In this document: positions 38,549-49,178 of the stretch, piece after piece | Numbering within the stretch: the stretch's first letter is position 1 | Layout: the number at the start of each line of letters is the position of its first letter | Source: Magnolia sinica | Lineage: Eukaryota; Streptophyta; Magnoliopsida; Magnoliales; Magnoliaceae | NCBI RefSeq assembly: GCF_029962835.1 | Contig: NC_080582.1 | Coordinates: 26,048,032-26,112,031 of the forward strand | DNA: 64,000 nt | Direction: 5' to 3' | The notes under the pieces: generated by a model | What the model saw: the letters and a program-made list of their open reading frames with translations, nothing else | Told to the model about the DNA's origin: nothing | Databases searched by the model: none | Program-made: the position numbers and the translations under genes

Positions 38549-38678
38549 CAGGAGTGTCAATGGGCCAGGCTCCTGCGTCCCAAAATCAATATTTTAAATG
38601 CTCAGCCCGATGGCCTGGCCTGAAACAGTTCAAAATCGGGCTGAGGCCAACTCAAGGCCCAGCCCATTGACAGCCCTA
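38549..38678. mobile_element. Short hAT-type MITE
   Basis: 130 bp. Ends CAGGAGTGTCAATGGGC and, inverted, TAGGGCTGTCAATGGGC. The flanking 8-mers attgaaac (38541-38548) and gttgaaac (38679-38686) match at 7 of 8, as expected for hAT. Confidence 0.75.
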
Positions 38679-39010
38679 GTTGAAACGGAAAGAACCAATA
38701 ATCCGTGGAAACTAGTCCGTAATCAACAGATGAGACTTGCCTGTAACCTGGGCTTACAGGAAGCGACTGCAACCCTAAGCTCTGTGGGCCCAAGTGATCT
38801 ATTTGTCCAGCTCATGTTCGACATGAGCCCAAACATGAGGGCAGGTCCTAAATTTTGAAAGTAAAAATAAAATTTTTGTATTTTCCATGTTTGGCAACCA
38901 TCAGGTTAAGCCAGAAATGATGTCTTTTTTTCTTTTTTTGGATAATAATGTAGGTCATAACGATAAGGATACAAGATCAACAACTAGTTAAGCACTTTTT
39001 TCGGTTTGGA

Positions 39011-39607
39011 TAGAGCTGTACACAAACCAAGTTAGCACGGTTAGCTCGCTCGACTCGACTCAAAAAAGCTCAATGCAACTTGGTTTGAAACTGAGTTCGA
39101 GCTGAGTTGAGCTGATTTTTTGAACACTGGAAAAAAATTTGAGCCAAGTTCGAGCTTGCTCAAGCTTGACTAGACTCGAATCGAAACCCAACTCGAATTG
39201 AACTCGGATCGAACCAGTTTGGTGACTCGGTTAATTTGAAATTGATGTTGCTCAGCAAGTGTTTGATGAAATGACTCAACGAAGTATCGGTCGATGGCAA
39301 GGAAGGTATGGATATGAAACAAATACCCTTATATCTTGATTTTTATGTTATCCACTGAGTGTTTGATGAAATACCTGTAAACCGATGCTGTTGTTTTACA
39401 TTCCGTGAGAAATTTAAGGTACACTCCATGTGTTTGAGAAAATGCTACAAAGACTCGATCTTGGCTCGAACTAGCCCAAGCTACTGACTGAACCGAGTCG
39501 AGCTTGCCAATCAAGCTCAAGGACCAAGCCGAGCCGAGTTCAAGCTGGAGTCAGCTAGTGGCTGAGCCGAGTCGAGTTGTGCCAAGCTCGACTCGTGTAC
39601 ACCTCCA
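39011..39607. mobile_element. hAT-type MITE rich in 'gagctcgactcga' motifs
   Basis: Ends TAGAGCTGTACAC and, inverted, TGGAGGTGTACAC. Flanking 8-mers ggtttgga (39003-39010) and ggtttaga (39608-39615) match at 7 of 8. About 600 bp, built of degenerate 'gagc.gagtcgagc' motifs. Confidence 0.75.
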
Positions 39608-39949
39608 GGTTTAGATGTTTTGGTCATGCATATTGCGTGCGGGGGTGCCAAAACTGATTATGTGACTCAATTCCAACCGAATAACTTTAACCTCAAGCAC
39701 CAATATAGGCAGATATGATAACTATAACCATATATGATTGAGATCTGAATAGATCGGCCCATTCAACCACTCGCAAATTATTTTAAAGAGTGATCAAACG
39801 ATATTCAGAAGGTGGGGTTCTTTATCCTAAGATGGGTTCAACTCTGCTTTTGGTATGAAATGACTTTTTAGATACTAATTTATCATGAGACAAGAAGAAA
39901 ATATATACGATCAGTCGAGGCACACCTTTAATGGAACATTCTGAACGAA

Positions 39950-40257
39950 GAAAAGCTTGAATTAAGAATCAACATAATCCAACGTAGAAGCATAGATTTG
40001 GATTACAGCTAAATGATCTAAAACTTCTATAACCCCCAAAAGGGTTTCAATGGTAGACGTTCAATTCCCCACTGCCTTTTGAAGTGTAGTCCACTTTATC
40101 TTTATACATCTTTTTTTCGGCTCAAGCCTCGCGACGAGCTCACCAAATGGATGGACGGTTTGGATATAACAAATACCTGATGATGGGACCCACGGAACTT
40201 GCTGACGTCAATACATCAGCTAGATAGCTGGTGTGGTACATCAGCCAATCCGCTTCC
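39950..40257. mobile_element. Partial Mutator-type MITE
   Basis: The right end 'agctggtgtggtacatcagccaatccgcttcc' is the inverted-repeat end seen at 37448. The body (gggtttcaatggtagacgttcaatt, then 'atggacggtttggatataac') is the reverse complement of the left half of that element. No matching left end, so truncated. A further half-copy of the general family spans about 40540-40760. Confidence 0.6.
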
Positions 40258-40871
40258 ACCGCGCAAGAAACAGGATACGGCAGTTGACTTGATTTAAAAT
40301 AGTGCTGGGCCAGTTAGCAAGCCGTTGGTCAAAGTTTAAACAAGAAGTTTTTTTCATGTATTCTAAAAATTCTATCATTGTATAAAATTTTTAAAATGAT
40401 AGGCGGATATTTAGAACAATTTTCAAAGCAGGCTTGTTTTTAACTATAGCCAAAAACGTAGGCTGATGGATGTCTATAACTACTTTAAATAAAAAATAAA
40501 ATAAAATAAAATAAAACTCAAAGAAAGCTTTAACCTGAATTTCTTTCAACGGTGGCATCGTTATCACCACTGCTTCGTGTTGTGTGGCCCACTTGACCCT
40601 TGGTAATGCCTCCTTTTAGAGCTCATGCCTTAAAATGATAAGTTAAAAATGGATGAACAGCGTGGATAAAACACATACATCACAGTTAGCCCCGCAGAGG
40701 CCATGCCAGGACACAGTCCGGCCTGCAGGATGGACTTCGCGTGCTCCCAAATGGAGAAGTAAAAGGACGCGGATTTCTTGCGAAAGCCTTTCGCAGGAAG
40801 TTCCTGCGCTGGTACCAAAACGCGTATTCAAATCCAAAACGCGTGTATCATTGCGCCGAATTGGTGTGAAA

Positions 40872-41410
40872 GCAACGGATTGGCTACTCCCCCTGCCACC
40901 AGCCCGGTGGCTGATGGTCGGTGCTCTGTGGGCCCTACCAAGATGTATGTGTTTCATCCATTCTGTTCATCCATTTTTACAGATCATTTTAGGGCTTAAA
41001 CCCAAAAATTATAGGGATATAAATATCAGTGGACCACACCACAGGAACATAATAGTGATTGGACATCCACCATTAAAATCCTCTTGAGGCCCACTGTACT
41101 GTTTATTTGACATCCAATCTATTGATTAGGTCATAAAGGCCTAGATGAAGGGAAAAAAAAACAAAAATCAGCTTGATCCAAAACTTTTATGGCCCCAAAA
41201 GGTTTTTAATGGTGGATTCTCATTCAAAACTGTTTCCTGTAATGTGGTGCACTTGATATTGGGATGTACCTCATTTTTAGTCTCGTACCATAAAATGATC
41301 TGGAAAAATAGATGGACGGCATGGATGAAAAACATACATCATCGTGGGTCCCGCAGAGCACCGACCATCAGCCATTGGCTGGTCGCAGGGGGAGTAGCCA
41401 ATCCGTTTCC
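40872..41410. mobile_element. Foldback MITE upstream of the NLR gene
   Basis: Terminal inverted repeats of about 100 bp: ACGGATTGGCTACTCCCCCT at the left pairs with its reverse complement at the right end. Pairing continues through 'gctgatggtcggtgctctg' and 'gatgtatgt'. The interior shares 'ttaatggtgg' and 'ggacggcatggatga' with other copies. No clean target duplication. It ends 368 bp before the NLR start codon. Confidence 0.8.
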
Positions 41411-41690
41411 TTAAAGCATTTCGGCCGAATACAATGTACACTAAAATCCTTTCCTGGTCCTCAGTATACTTTTGTCTTTTGAATATGGATGTTTGATATT
41501 TCATTTGTTTTACCATCCGCTTAGAGACCACAAGTACACGGTTCGTATACAGTATACGGTGTTTTTTTAAATCTGCAGCGGAAATCCACAAGATGGAGGG
41601 CCCAGATTCATCAACTGAGCGACAACATGAACCATTGAGTGGCAACGAACCATGAATGGTTTGTCGCATGACCAATCAAGTTGGCCTCTG

Positions 41691-41697
41691 TATATAG
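41691..41697 (+). promoter_or_regulatory. Probable TATA box of the NLR gene
   Basis: TATATAG 88 bp upstream of the ATG, followed by a purine-rich leader (gagagag...gaaagaaa). Position and composition fit a plant core promoter with a short 5' UTR. Confidence 0.5.
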
Positions 41698-41778
41698 AGA
41701 GAGATGCGAAATGAACTCAAGAGAAAGAAAGCTTTGATCTGAATTTCTTTCTTGTGAGAGAAAAAAGAAATAGGAAAG

Positions 41779-44496
41779 ATGAGTGCTGTTGAGTCCGTTG
41801 TCAAGCTCCTCCTACAAAAACTCAGTGACCAGTTCCTTCAAGAAGCCCTTTTCTTACGTGGGGTTCGAGATCAAGTTGAATGGCTAGAGGCAGAATTTAG
41901 GCGGATGCGATGCTTCTTGAAAGACGCAGACGCCAGACAAGATGGAGATGAAAGAGTGAAGAATTGGTTGCGGGACGTGAGAGATGTTGCATATGATGCT
42001 GAGGACATCATCGACAATTTTACCTTCAAGATAGCAAGCTTGAGGTCTGTGGGCTACATTAGAAGGTGCGTTTTCTTCTGTTCTGAGTTGATAGCTCTCT
42101 ATAAGGTGGGCTCAGAGATTGAACGGATAAAGAATAAAATCCATACTATCTCCGAAAGTAGGTCGACTTACGGAATTGAAAATATAGGCCAGGGAGCAGA
42201 GACAAGCTCTGCCGGTCTAAGCCTCCAAGAATGGAGGCTTACTTCTCCTAATGTTGAAGAACCAGATTTTGTTGGTTTTGAGAAGGACTTTGAGGCATTG
42301 GCTGTACAGTTGACAGGGGGAGAGCTGCGACGTTGCGTGGTTTCTGTAGTTGGGATGGGTGGTCTTGGTAAGACCACTCTCACCAAGAGACTTTATAACA
42401 CTGATAGTGTTAAGAACCATTTCCATAATCATGCATGGATTTCTGTATCACAAGGGTATTCTGCGAGAGATCTTTTGCAGGTCATTGTAAGACGCTGGTC
42501 GGTGCTCTCTTACAGGGTGGTGGAGACAATGGACATTGCTGAGGTGAGAGACATGATCTCTGAGTATCTAAAACACAAGAGATACTTGGTGGTACTGGAT
42601 GATATATGGACAAAAGAAGCTTGGGATGCTTTGAAGGATGCATTTCCCGATATGAATAATGGAAGTAGGGTCGTACTTACCACACGAAACAAAGACGTAG
42701 CTTTGCATGCAGATGCACAAAGCCATCCTCATGAATTGCCGTTTCTAAACAAGGAAGAGGGTTGGGTATTGTTTTGTAAGAAAACATTCCCAGGCCGAGA
42801 TGGCAGTTGCCCACGGGAATTGGAGGAGTTAGGGGGTAAGATTGTGGGAAAATGCCATGGTCTACCTCTTGCGATTGTAGTCATTGGAGGGCTCTTATCA
42901 AGTAAAGAACCAAGGGAGTGGGAGAACGTACACAAGAGCATTAGCTGGCAGTTTGTCAAGGGAGAAGTTCGAATCTTTGGCATATTATCTTTGAGCTATA
43001 AAGATCTGCCCTATTACTTAAAACCATGTTTTCTCTACCTGGGCAAATTTCCAGAAGACTATGAGTTCCACACCAAGGAATTGATTCAAATGTGGGCTGC
43101 AGAAGGGTTACTTGAAGAGAGAGGGGAAGAAACATTGGAGGAGGTTGGAGAAGATTATCTAAAGGAGTTGATACAGAGAAGTATGGTTCAAGTCGCAAGT
43201 AGAAGTTCAAGCAGGGGTATTAAAAGTTGTCGCATCCACGATCTTTTGCGGGATCTCTCCATATCAGAAGCTAAGGAAGGTCTGTTTCTTGAAATTCAGC
43301 ATGGGAATGCGAATGTTGCTACGGCATCTAGAGCCCGTCGACATGCAGCTCACTTTAATGCCCCAGGTGCGTACATTTCCTTAAGCTTTTCCACTCCACG
43401 ACTTCGTTCTATGTTGATCTATGCCCAAGGCTATGCATGGATTGAAAGGAAACGAGGAAAGTTTCTCTTCAGCGCCTTTAAGCTGCTTAGGGTGCTATAT
43501 TTACATGGTGTAAAAATAAAAGAGCTACCGAGGGAAATAGGTGAACTAATCCACTTGAGATACTTCGGCTGTACCAACACTCATTTAAAAAGCCTCCCAT
43601 CGTCCATAGGCAATCTTCCCAATTTACAAACTCTATCTGTAGTATCTGTTGATAACATAGAAGTACCCAGCACAATCGAGAAGATGAAACAGTTAAGACA
43701 TCTTCAAGTGAAGACGATCAAACGTGAGAGGAATTTTTTTTGTTGGGGAAAAATAGAAGGGCATCCAAGGCTTGAGCTGATAAGTAACCTCCAGACTCTA
43801 TCATTAGTAAAGGCTGGGAAATGGATGGAGGGTTGCCTGGGAAACCTCACCAATCTTAGAAAATTAGGAATAGCTTTAGGAGCAGAAGGAAGAGTGTATG
43901 AAGAGGTATTGTCTGAATCCATTGTCAAATTGGACTGCCTCCACACTCTGCGTTTGTCAGGTAAGTTACAGAAGTTACCCGAGTCTACTGAATTCCCAAC
44001 AAAACTCACCAACCTCACCTTATCACACTCCGATTTAGAGCATGACCCACTGGCGACATTGGAGAAGCTGAAAAACCTCCGCATTCTTAGATTGCTTAGT
44101 AAGTCGTATTTGGGAAAGGAAATGGCTTGCTCTTCACAAGGGTTTCCTCGACTCGAATACTTACAGCTTAGATTGTTAGATGTTGAGGAGTGGAGATTGG
44201 AGGAAGGATCTATGCCGAGTCTTTTACATTTACGGATCGCTAGCTGCTGGGTTTTAAAGAAGCTTCCAGATGGACTGCAACACGTGACTACCCTCAGCAA
44301 ATTGGAGGTGTGGTGGATGCCCAGTGAATTCCAAAAAAGGCTTCAAAAAGACAGGGGAGAGGATTGGCATAACATTCGGCACATACCCTCCGTCGTCGTA
44401 CGCAATAATAGGGAGAAATACGAAGCACACTTATTTCCTCCTGAGGGCTGCCTATGTGAGACTTCTTTTCCCTCTTCATTTTTATTTACCTATTGA
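41779..44496 (+). CDS. CC-NBS-LRR disease resistance protein (RPP13/RPM1-like)
   Basis: 905 aa, one uninterrupted exon; the ATG has A at -3 and is the first in the leader after the TATA box. An intracellular immune receptor that would sense pathogen effectors and trigger a hypersensitive response. Rx-type coiled coil at about 1-130, with DVAYDAEDIID (69-79) standing for the EDVID motif. NB-ARC at about 160-480: P-loop GMGGLGKTT (192-200, Lys198), kinase-2 LVVLDDIW (270-277), RNBS-B GSRVVLTTRN, GLPL motif CHGLPLA (359-365), RNBS-D CFLYLGKFPEDYE. The MHD motif reads RIHD (485-488). LRRs run from about 560 to 885 and end with the family's usual DWHNIRHIPSVV. The last 30 residues (EGCLCETSFPSSFLFTY end) are not typical and could be read-through past a lost site or splice. 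Length is normal for the class. No integrated decoy domain. The specific pathogen cannot be inferred. Confidence 0.93.
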   Translation: MSAVESVVKLLLQKLSDQFLQEALFLRGVRDQVEWLEAEFRRMRCFLKDADARQDGDERVKNWLRDVRDVAYDAEDIIDNFTFKIASLRSVGYIRRCVFFCSELIALYKVGSEIERIKNKIHTISESRSTYGIENIGQGAETSSAGLSLQEWRLTSPNVEEPDFVGFEKDFEALAVQLTGGELRRCVVSVVGMGGLGKTTLTKRLYNTDSVKNHFHNHAWISVSQGYSARDLLQVIVRRWSVLSYRVVETMDIAEVRDMISEYLKHKRYLVVLDDIWTKEAWDALKDAFPDMNNGSRVVLTTRNKDVALHADAQSHPHELPFLNKEEGWVLFCKKTFPGRDGSCPRELEELGGKIVGKCHGLPLAIVVIGGLLSSKEPREWENVHKSISWQFVKGEVRIFGILSLSYKDLPYYLKPCFLYLGKFPEDYEFHTKELIQMWAAEGLLEERGEETLEEVGEDYLKELIQRSMVQVASRSSSRGIKSCRIHDLLRDLSISEAKEGLFLEIQHGNANVATASRARRHAAHFNAPGAYISLSFSTPRLRSMLIYAQGYAWIERKRGKFLFSAFKLLRVLYLHGVKIKELPREIGELIHLRYFGCTNTHLKSLPSSIGNLPNLQTLSVVSVDNIEVPSTIEKMKQLRHLQVKTIKRERNFFCWGKIEGHPRLELISNLQTLSLVKAGKWMEGCLGNLTNLRKLGIALGAEGRVYEEVLSESIVKLDCLHTLRLSGKLQKLPESTEFPTKLTNLTLSHSDLEHDPLATLEKLKNLRILRLLSKSYLGKEMACSSQGFPRLEYLQLRLLDVEEWRLEEGSMPSLLHLRIASCWVLKKLPDGLQHVTTLSKLEVWWMPSEFQKRLQKDRGEDWHNIRHIPSVVVRNNREKYEAHLFPPEGCLCETSFPSSFLFTY

Positions 44497-44547
44497 TTCA
44501 TACTTCTGAGTTAGTATAATCATATCATGTTTTGGGAATTTAAGAAG

Positions 44548-44553
44548 AATAAA
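44548..44553 (+). terminator. Candidate polyadenylation signal of the NLR gene
   Basis: AATAAA, 52 bp after the stop codon, running into an A tract. Plant signals are loose, so this is only suggestive. Confidence 0.35.
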
Positions 44554-44689
44554 AAAAAAAAAAAAACTACCTAACTTTTATAGTTCCCATACCTTTTTCA
44601 AAATGTTTTCAATAAGCTTAACACTGTCTTCCGAATACATTTCCATTACCTTTGTTATAAGCTGCATTGTCAGCAAATGGGTTGTTATA

Positions 44690-45560
44690 AGCTACCCAGC
44701 ATTATATTTATGTCAAATACACCCCCACCATCCGGTGCTATGCCCCATTTTAGGCCAAGGCCCAAAACTCAACCCGATTCGTGATTCAGGTGGACCACTC
44801 TGTTGGAAACAGTGTACATGGCAATGCTCACCTTCCAAACAGTTTCCATTGGTGTGGCTCACTTGAATCAAGGATGGGCCTGATTTTGGGGTCTTGGGCC
44901 TAAATTTTCGTGTAATATATAATGGTTATAATGGATTTCACATGATCTTCATGGTGTGCCCTGTAAAAATCAAGGGTGGATGTCTATCTCCCAACTGTTT
45001 TCCTTGTTGTGCCCACTTGATTTTATTTTTATTTTTCTTTGGCTTTAAGCTTACTGTGGGAGTACAAATCTAATGGTCAGAGTGGATCTCCCATAAATTC
45101 ATTCTCTTCACATAAATCTCTATGTTTTAATAGTTGGGAAAGGGACGTCATCCCTTGATTTTTAGTGGGACCCACCTTAATGCATATATAAAATCCGTTA
45201 GGCCAGGTAAAAAAAACCAAAGGAAACAGTTGGGAGAAAGACATTCACCCTTATTTTTAAAAGGCCCACTGTGATGATTTTATAAAATCTACTCCAATCA
45301 TTAGAATTCAAACAAAACTTTCAGCCAGTAGCCCAAACATCAGGTCCATCCATGATTCACATGGGTCACAACATTGGAAATAGTTTGAAGGGTGAATGTT
45401 GCCCTATCCATTGTTTCCAATTGTTTGTTCCATCTGAATCATGGATGGGGCTGAATTTTGGGCCATAAGCTTAACATGGAGTGAAGCACCTGGTGGTTAG
45501 GGTGGGTTTCACATAAACATCACAGTGAGACCTACCCAAAGCTACCAACTCATTAGGACA
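44690..45560. repeat. Decayed MITE-family sequence
   Basis: Repeated phrases 'ggtggaccactctgttggaaacagt', 'gtggctcacttgaatcaaggatgg' and 'cacataaacatcacagtg' recur in both orientations, matching the interior of the foldback family. No clean ends. Confidence 0.45.
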
Positions 45561-47260
45561 GCATATGCTTTGAGAAATGTAACAGAATGCAGTGGTATGA
45601 TAATAGTAGATTGATGAGGTAGCTTATCCAAAAGCTTTCAAAAAAGTTATCAGAATGTAAAATTTGTATTAATTATGTAGTTTTTTTCTGTAATTTTTCT
45701 TTTTCTTTCCTCATATGGGTAACTTAGAAAAAATGAGGTCTTATGAATTTTAAATTCTAGTTATATTTTTAGGAAATTTTTTTTAAAAAAAATAACTAAC
45801 GGTGGGGCCCACCTGAGTTGTGGACTTCACATAAACATCACAGATGGAGCTAAATTTGTTTTTATTCAATTCATGCTTTAAAGCCCATATTGGATTACTA
45901 ATTTCACATCTTGAGCTTGGAATGTGTGTTAGTAATATTCCTACAGCTTCAAAAAGTTTTCTATTTGTTATGACACAAGCAAATCTAATTGGGAGTTCCT
46001 AACCATCTGATCTTTGGCCATCTTCTCTCTGAGCAATTGACGTATTATTTTCTCAACTATCTTTTGTAGGACATTGATTGAAAGACTAGGAGCTCCGATA
46101 TATAAGATTTTTGGAGCATCTTCGATCTATAGTGGAGCCTATCAAATCAAAGTTTGGAGCACAAAACTAATGGCCCCACTTGCAACGCACATCAAGACAC
46201 TCTTATATAACCAAATCCTCTAGGAACTCATACTTCCTATTTTATTCATGATTAGTTTTTAAAGTTAGGTATGTGCTTTTGAGTTCCTTTTATAAGTTTA
46301 TGCAAACAATTTCTAGTACATAACTTTCTGGTTTTAATTAGAAATTTCATTTCTAGACATTTTTCTCACAGTAGAGACTGTGACGACGCGCACATGCAAA
46401 GTGACCAAGAAAAGTGAAGAATGGTGAAATGGTGACTAGACGGTGAAGTGATGTTTGGATCATATTTTCTAATTGTAACTTGAGGATGTATGTATTTTTT
46501 GTTACAGATCTTTCTATATGAAACCAAATGCTAATATCCATTATATGTTTTGTACTTCAACTCACACAAACAGATCATTTAATGTTTGATTTATTCCACT
46601 GTATGCATTATCTACTTGTAATTTGTTAGTTGAAAATTGAAATGGGAAGCAATTTCTTTACAGTGTTGACCTAAGAGGGCATCCACCATTTTCCCTTTTT
46701 TGTAGGTATCATACTCTACATAACAGATAGAGCCATAGTGAGCTCAGATTTTCTTTCATTTTGCACAATTGACCCCATGGTTCAAGGACACATATAGTTG
46801 ATATAATGCGAAATGTTCCTAACCATTGTTTCTATGGCCTTCTCTTCATTGAATGTAAAATGTTGTTATATATCTTTTTCAATTAATTTCCTATCTGCTG
46901 GCAATTAATTAAAAGATTAGGGATTACACATCTCGAAGACTTATTGAAAGATGGGCATGTTATATGGAGCATCCGAATTAGGCCAATCATGCCAATAGTT
47001 CAGATCACTGAACTCATGCTCAATTGTTTTGAATCGGTGACCATAACCATCTAATCACTGAATAGGAAGTAGGCCATCCACATCTATCATACTAGCAAAG
47101 TTCCATCATTCTCTAGACCATCTATCATGTGAAGTCCGCCCTTGATCATTGACTGCTCCCAAAAAACCACTTTGATCAGATGATCCCAACCACCCCATCA
47201 AAGGCTTAGATCACTTACATATGGTGGATGCATGTGTATAATTTGCAAACATCTGCAACC
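45561..47260. other. non-coding, no feature recognised
   Basis: AT-rich sequence downstream of the NLR gene. No ORF with recognisable domains and no repeat boundaries. Confidence 0.45.
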
Positions 47261-47264
47261 TTTT

Positions 47265-47480
47265 ATGCATTTCAATAACGGTATACAAAAATGGCTACAT
47301 AACGGCCATAATTGTTACTCATTACAGGGCTGAAATAGCCGTAATGGCCATTATAGGAAAAACTGCCTGTAACAGCCCTGTAACAGTTCATACTGACCCC
47401 ATAATGAGTTTTTTTCAAAAAGAAAAAATAAGAAGAAAAAAAAGGCTGTAACAGTAACAGCAGTGCCTGTTACAGCCACC
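47265..47480. mobile_element. Possible MITE with 'ataacggt' inverted ends
   Basis: 'aataacggtatac' at the left and 'ccaccgttatcg' at the right are inverted. The interior repeats 'gtaacagc/gccgtaatgg' motifs common to a plant MITE class. Imperfect ends, so low confidence. Confidence 0.4.
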
Positions 47481-47489
47481 GTTATCGTC

Positions 47490-48179
47490 ATGGAACACGT
47501 TGATTTCAATTTAGCTAAGAAATGAAAAGTACTGTAATGAAAGCACCACCAAATGTTAGCTATGGGATTATCGTTAGTTCTTTTCATCCTAGATATATTT
47601 GGATACATGGAATCTGTGCAGACTCTTGTGCAGAAATGAAAATCGTTTCACTTGTCAAGATGGGCTGTTTGGATACATGATTCAAGACCTCAATCGTTAC
47701 TCTTATCCACAGTCAGAAGCCTCTGAAAACAAGAAACAAGTTGACTGTAGTGGAATGAATTTGTGAATTCCACTTCCTATCCAAAAAGATTCTCATTTTT
47801 CAGAATTCTATTTTCTAGGGTGATGATGGAAGCTATCATTTGGGTAACCATGAAATGATCCACGGAATACGAACGGAATCCACATATCCAATCACGCCAA
47901 CAAGTGCTTCATTTCATGTGAGCTGGCTGGATCTCTGTCTTTCAGATAAGGCATCTTCTTTGTTACATTTGCACTATGCCCCTCCTATAGTCAGTGTTGT
48001 CATCTTCCACAGGGGCTTCTGTCTGGTGTTTTCCAGGAGCAGCTAAGTTGTGCAAATGTATGTATATTGGATGTATGGTCATAGGGGTGCTGTGTAATGT
48101 ATGTATGGATGATTTGGTGCCTGGTCCTTATGGTTGTTGTCTGCTATGGAATGCTAGCCGTGTGCTAGTCGCACAGAAT

Positions 48180-48214
<35 letters not shown>

Positions 48215-49061
48215 TGAGAGTTAGGCCGAAAGTTTCCCAGGTTTGATATGCTGCCCAGGTAGGCAGGCAGGATGCTCAGCAGGGGCTAGGCTGCGAGCAA
48301 AGCTGGAGTACAGAGCTGTTGTCCATGCTGAACACTTTGATGTTGGTCTTATGAGAGCAGAATCTGGGCAGTCTGGGATGTAGGAAATAGGCCTGTGGTT
48401 GGTCGAATGTTGGAGTCTTATATGGGTTGTCTGGAAGTGTTGTTTGGGGTGCTCTGCCTGGAATGTTGGAGTCTCATATGGTTGGTCTTTGATGTTGTCT
48501 GGAAGCTACAGTCTGGGTTGCTTGTGCTTTGGGCCTTTTCAGTCAAGCAAGAAAGCTCTATGATCTGTTTTATTGCTCTGTTATGGTGCTCGGCTACTTT
48601 AGGTTTGGTGTGGGGTTGGTTTATGTTTATTGGGAGCCATTAGTCTGTAGAGGCTCGCTGTTTGAATTGTGGTAGGTGTGCTCTCAGGTTTCAGACACTC
48701 TGTTCTGCCTAGAAGGAAGCTATCTGCCGGTACTGTTTTGGGGCAGTGTTTTTTTCAGCCATTGCATATTTATTTATTTATTTATTTTGCAGCATTTTAT
48801 GTATATTTCTATATCTTTCTTTGTTGGGGTATATGATAGGTGAGGCATTCCCCCTTTTTTTTCTCTCTTTTTTTTTTTTTCTTTTTTATTTTCCAGTACT
48901 AGGTAGGCAGGGATTGACCTTGGATATCAAAAACTCAACAATGGAGAGTTTTTTTTTATCCTTTTTAATTTCATTGAGAAAAGGTTATTTCCATAGAAAT
49001 AAAAATAGAAAAAGGAAAATAACATCAGATATTAGCTACGGGATTTTCAGCAGGAGCCTCT
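47490..49061. other. non-coding, simple-sequence rich
   Basis: Contains a (TA)n run at about 48183-48211, a TTTA run near 48772-48787 and a T-rich stretch near 48860. Possibly old retroposon tails, but no RT coding or clear ends. Confidence 0.4.
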
Positions 49062-49178
49062 TTACCCTTCTGTAGAGAGAAATGTGCCTATAGTAGTGTC
49101 TTCCAGCTCTTTCTCCAGCTTCTCAATGAACTGGCATGTGTGTTCAATGGACTGCCCAAACTTATATTTATCCAAAGC
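49062..49178 (-). CDS. Candidate 3'-terminal exon of an unidentified gene
   Basis: Minus strand: an acceptor-like tatttcag precedes a 39-codon frame (including stop) beginning ALDKYKFGQSIEHTCQFIEK and ending IGTFLSTEG, then TAA. The peptide is balanced, amphipathic and helix-prone (IEKLEKELED), unlike the chance ORFs around it. I do not recognise the family. If real, it belongs with upstream exons to the right, candidates being 51434-51487 and 55461-55533. Its entry phase (0) does not follow directly from the 51434 exon's exit phase (1), so at least one exon would lie between. Confidence 0.4.
   Translation of the reverse strand, partial: ALDKYKFGQSIEHTCQFIEKLEKELEDTTIGTFLSTEG

Noticed and set aside
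42168-44479. Minus-strand ORFs under the NLR gene, up to 198 codons
   Set aside because: Antisense shadows of a strongly supported coding frame.
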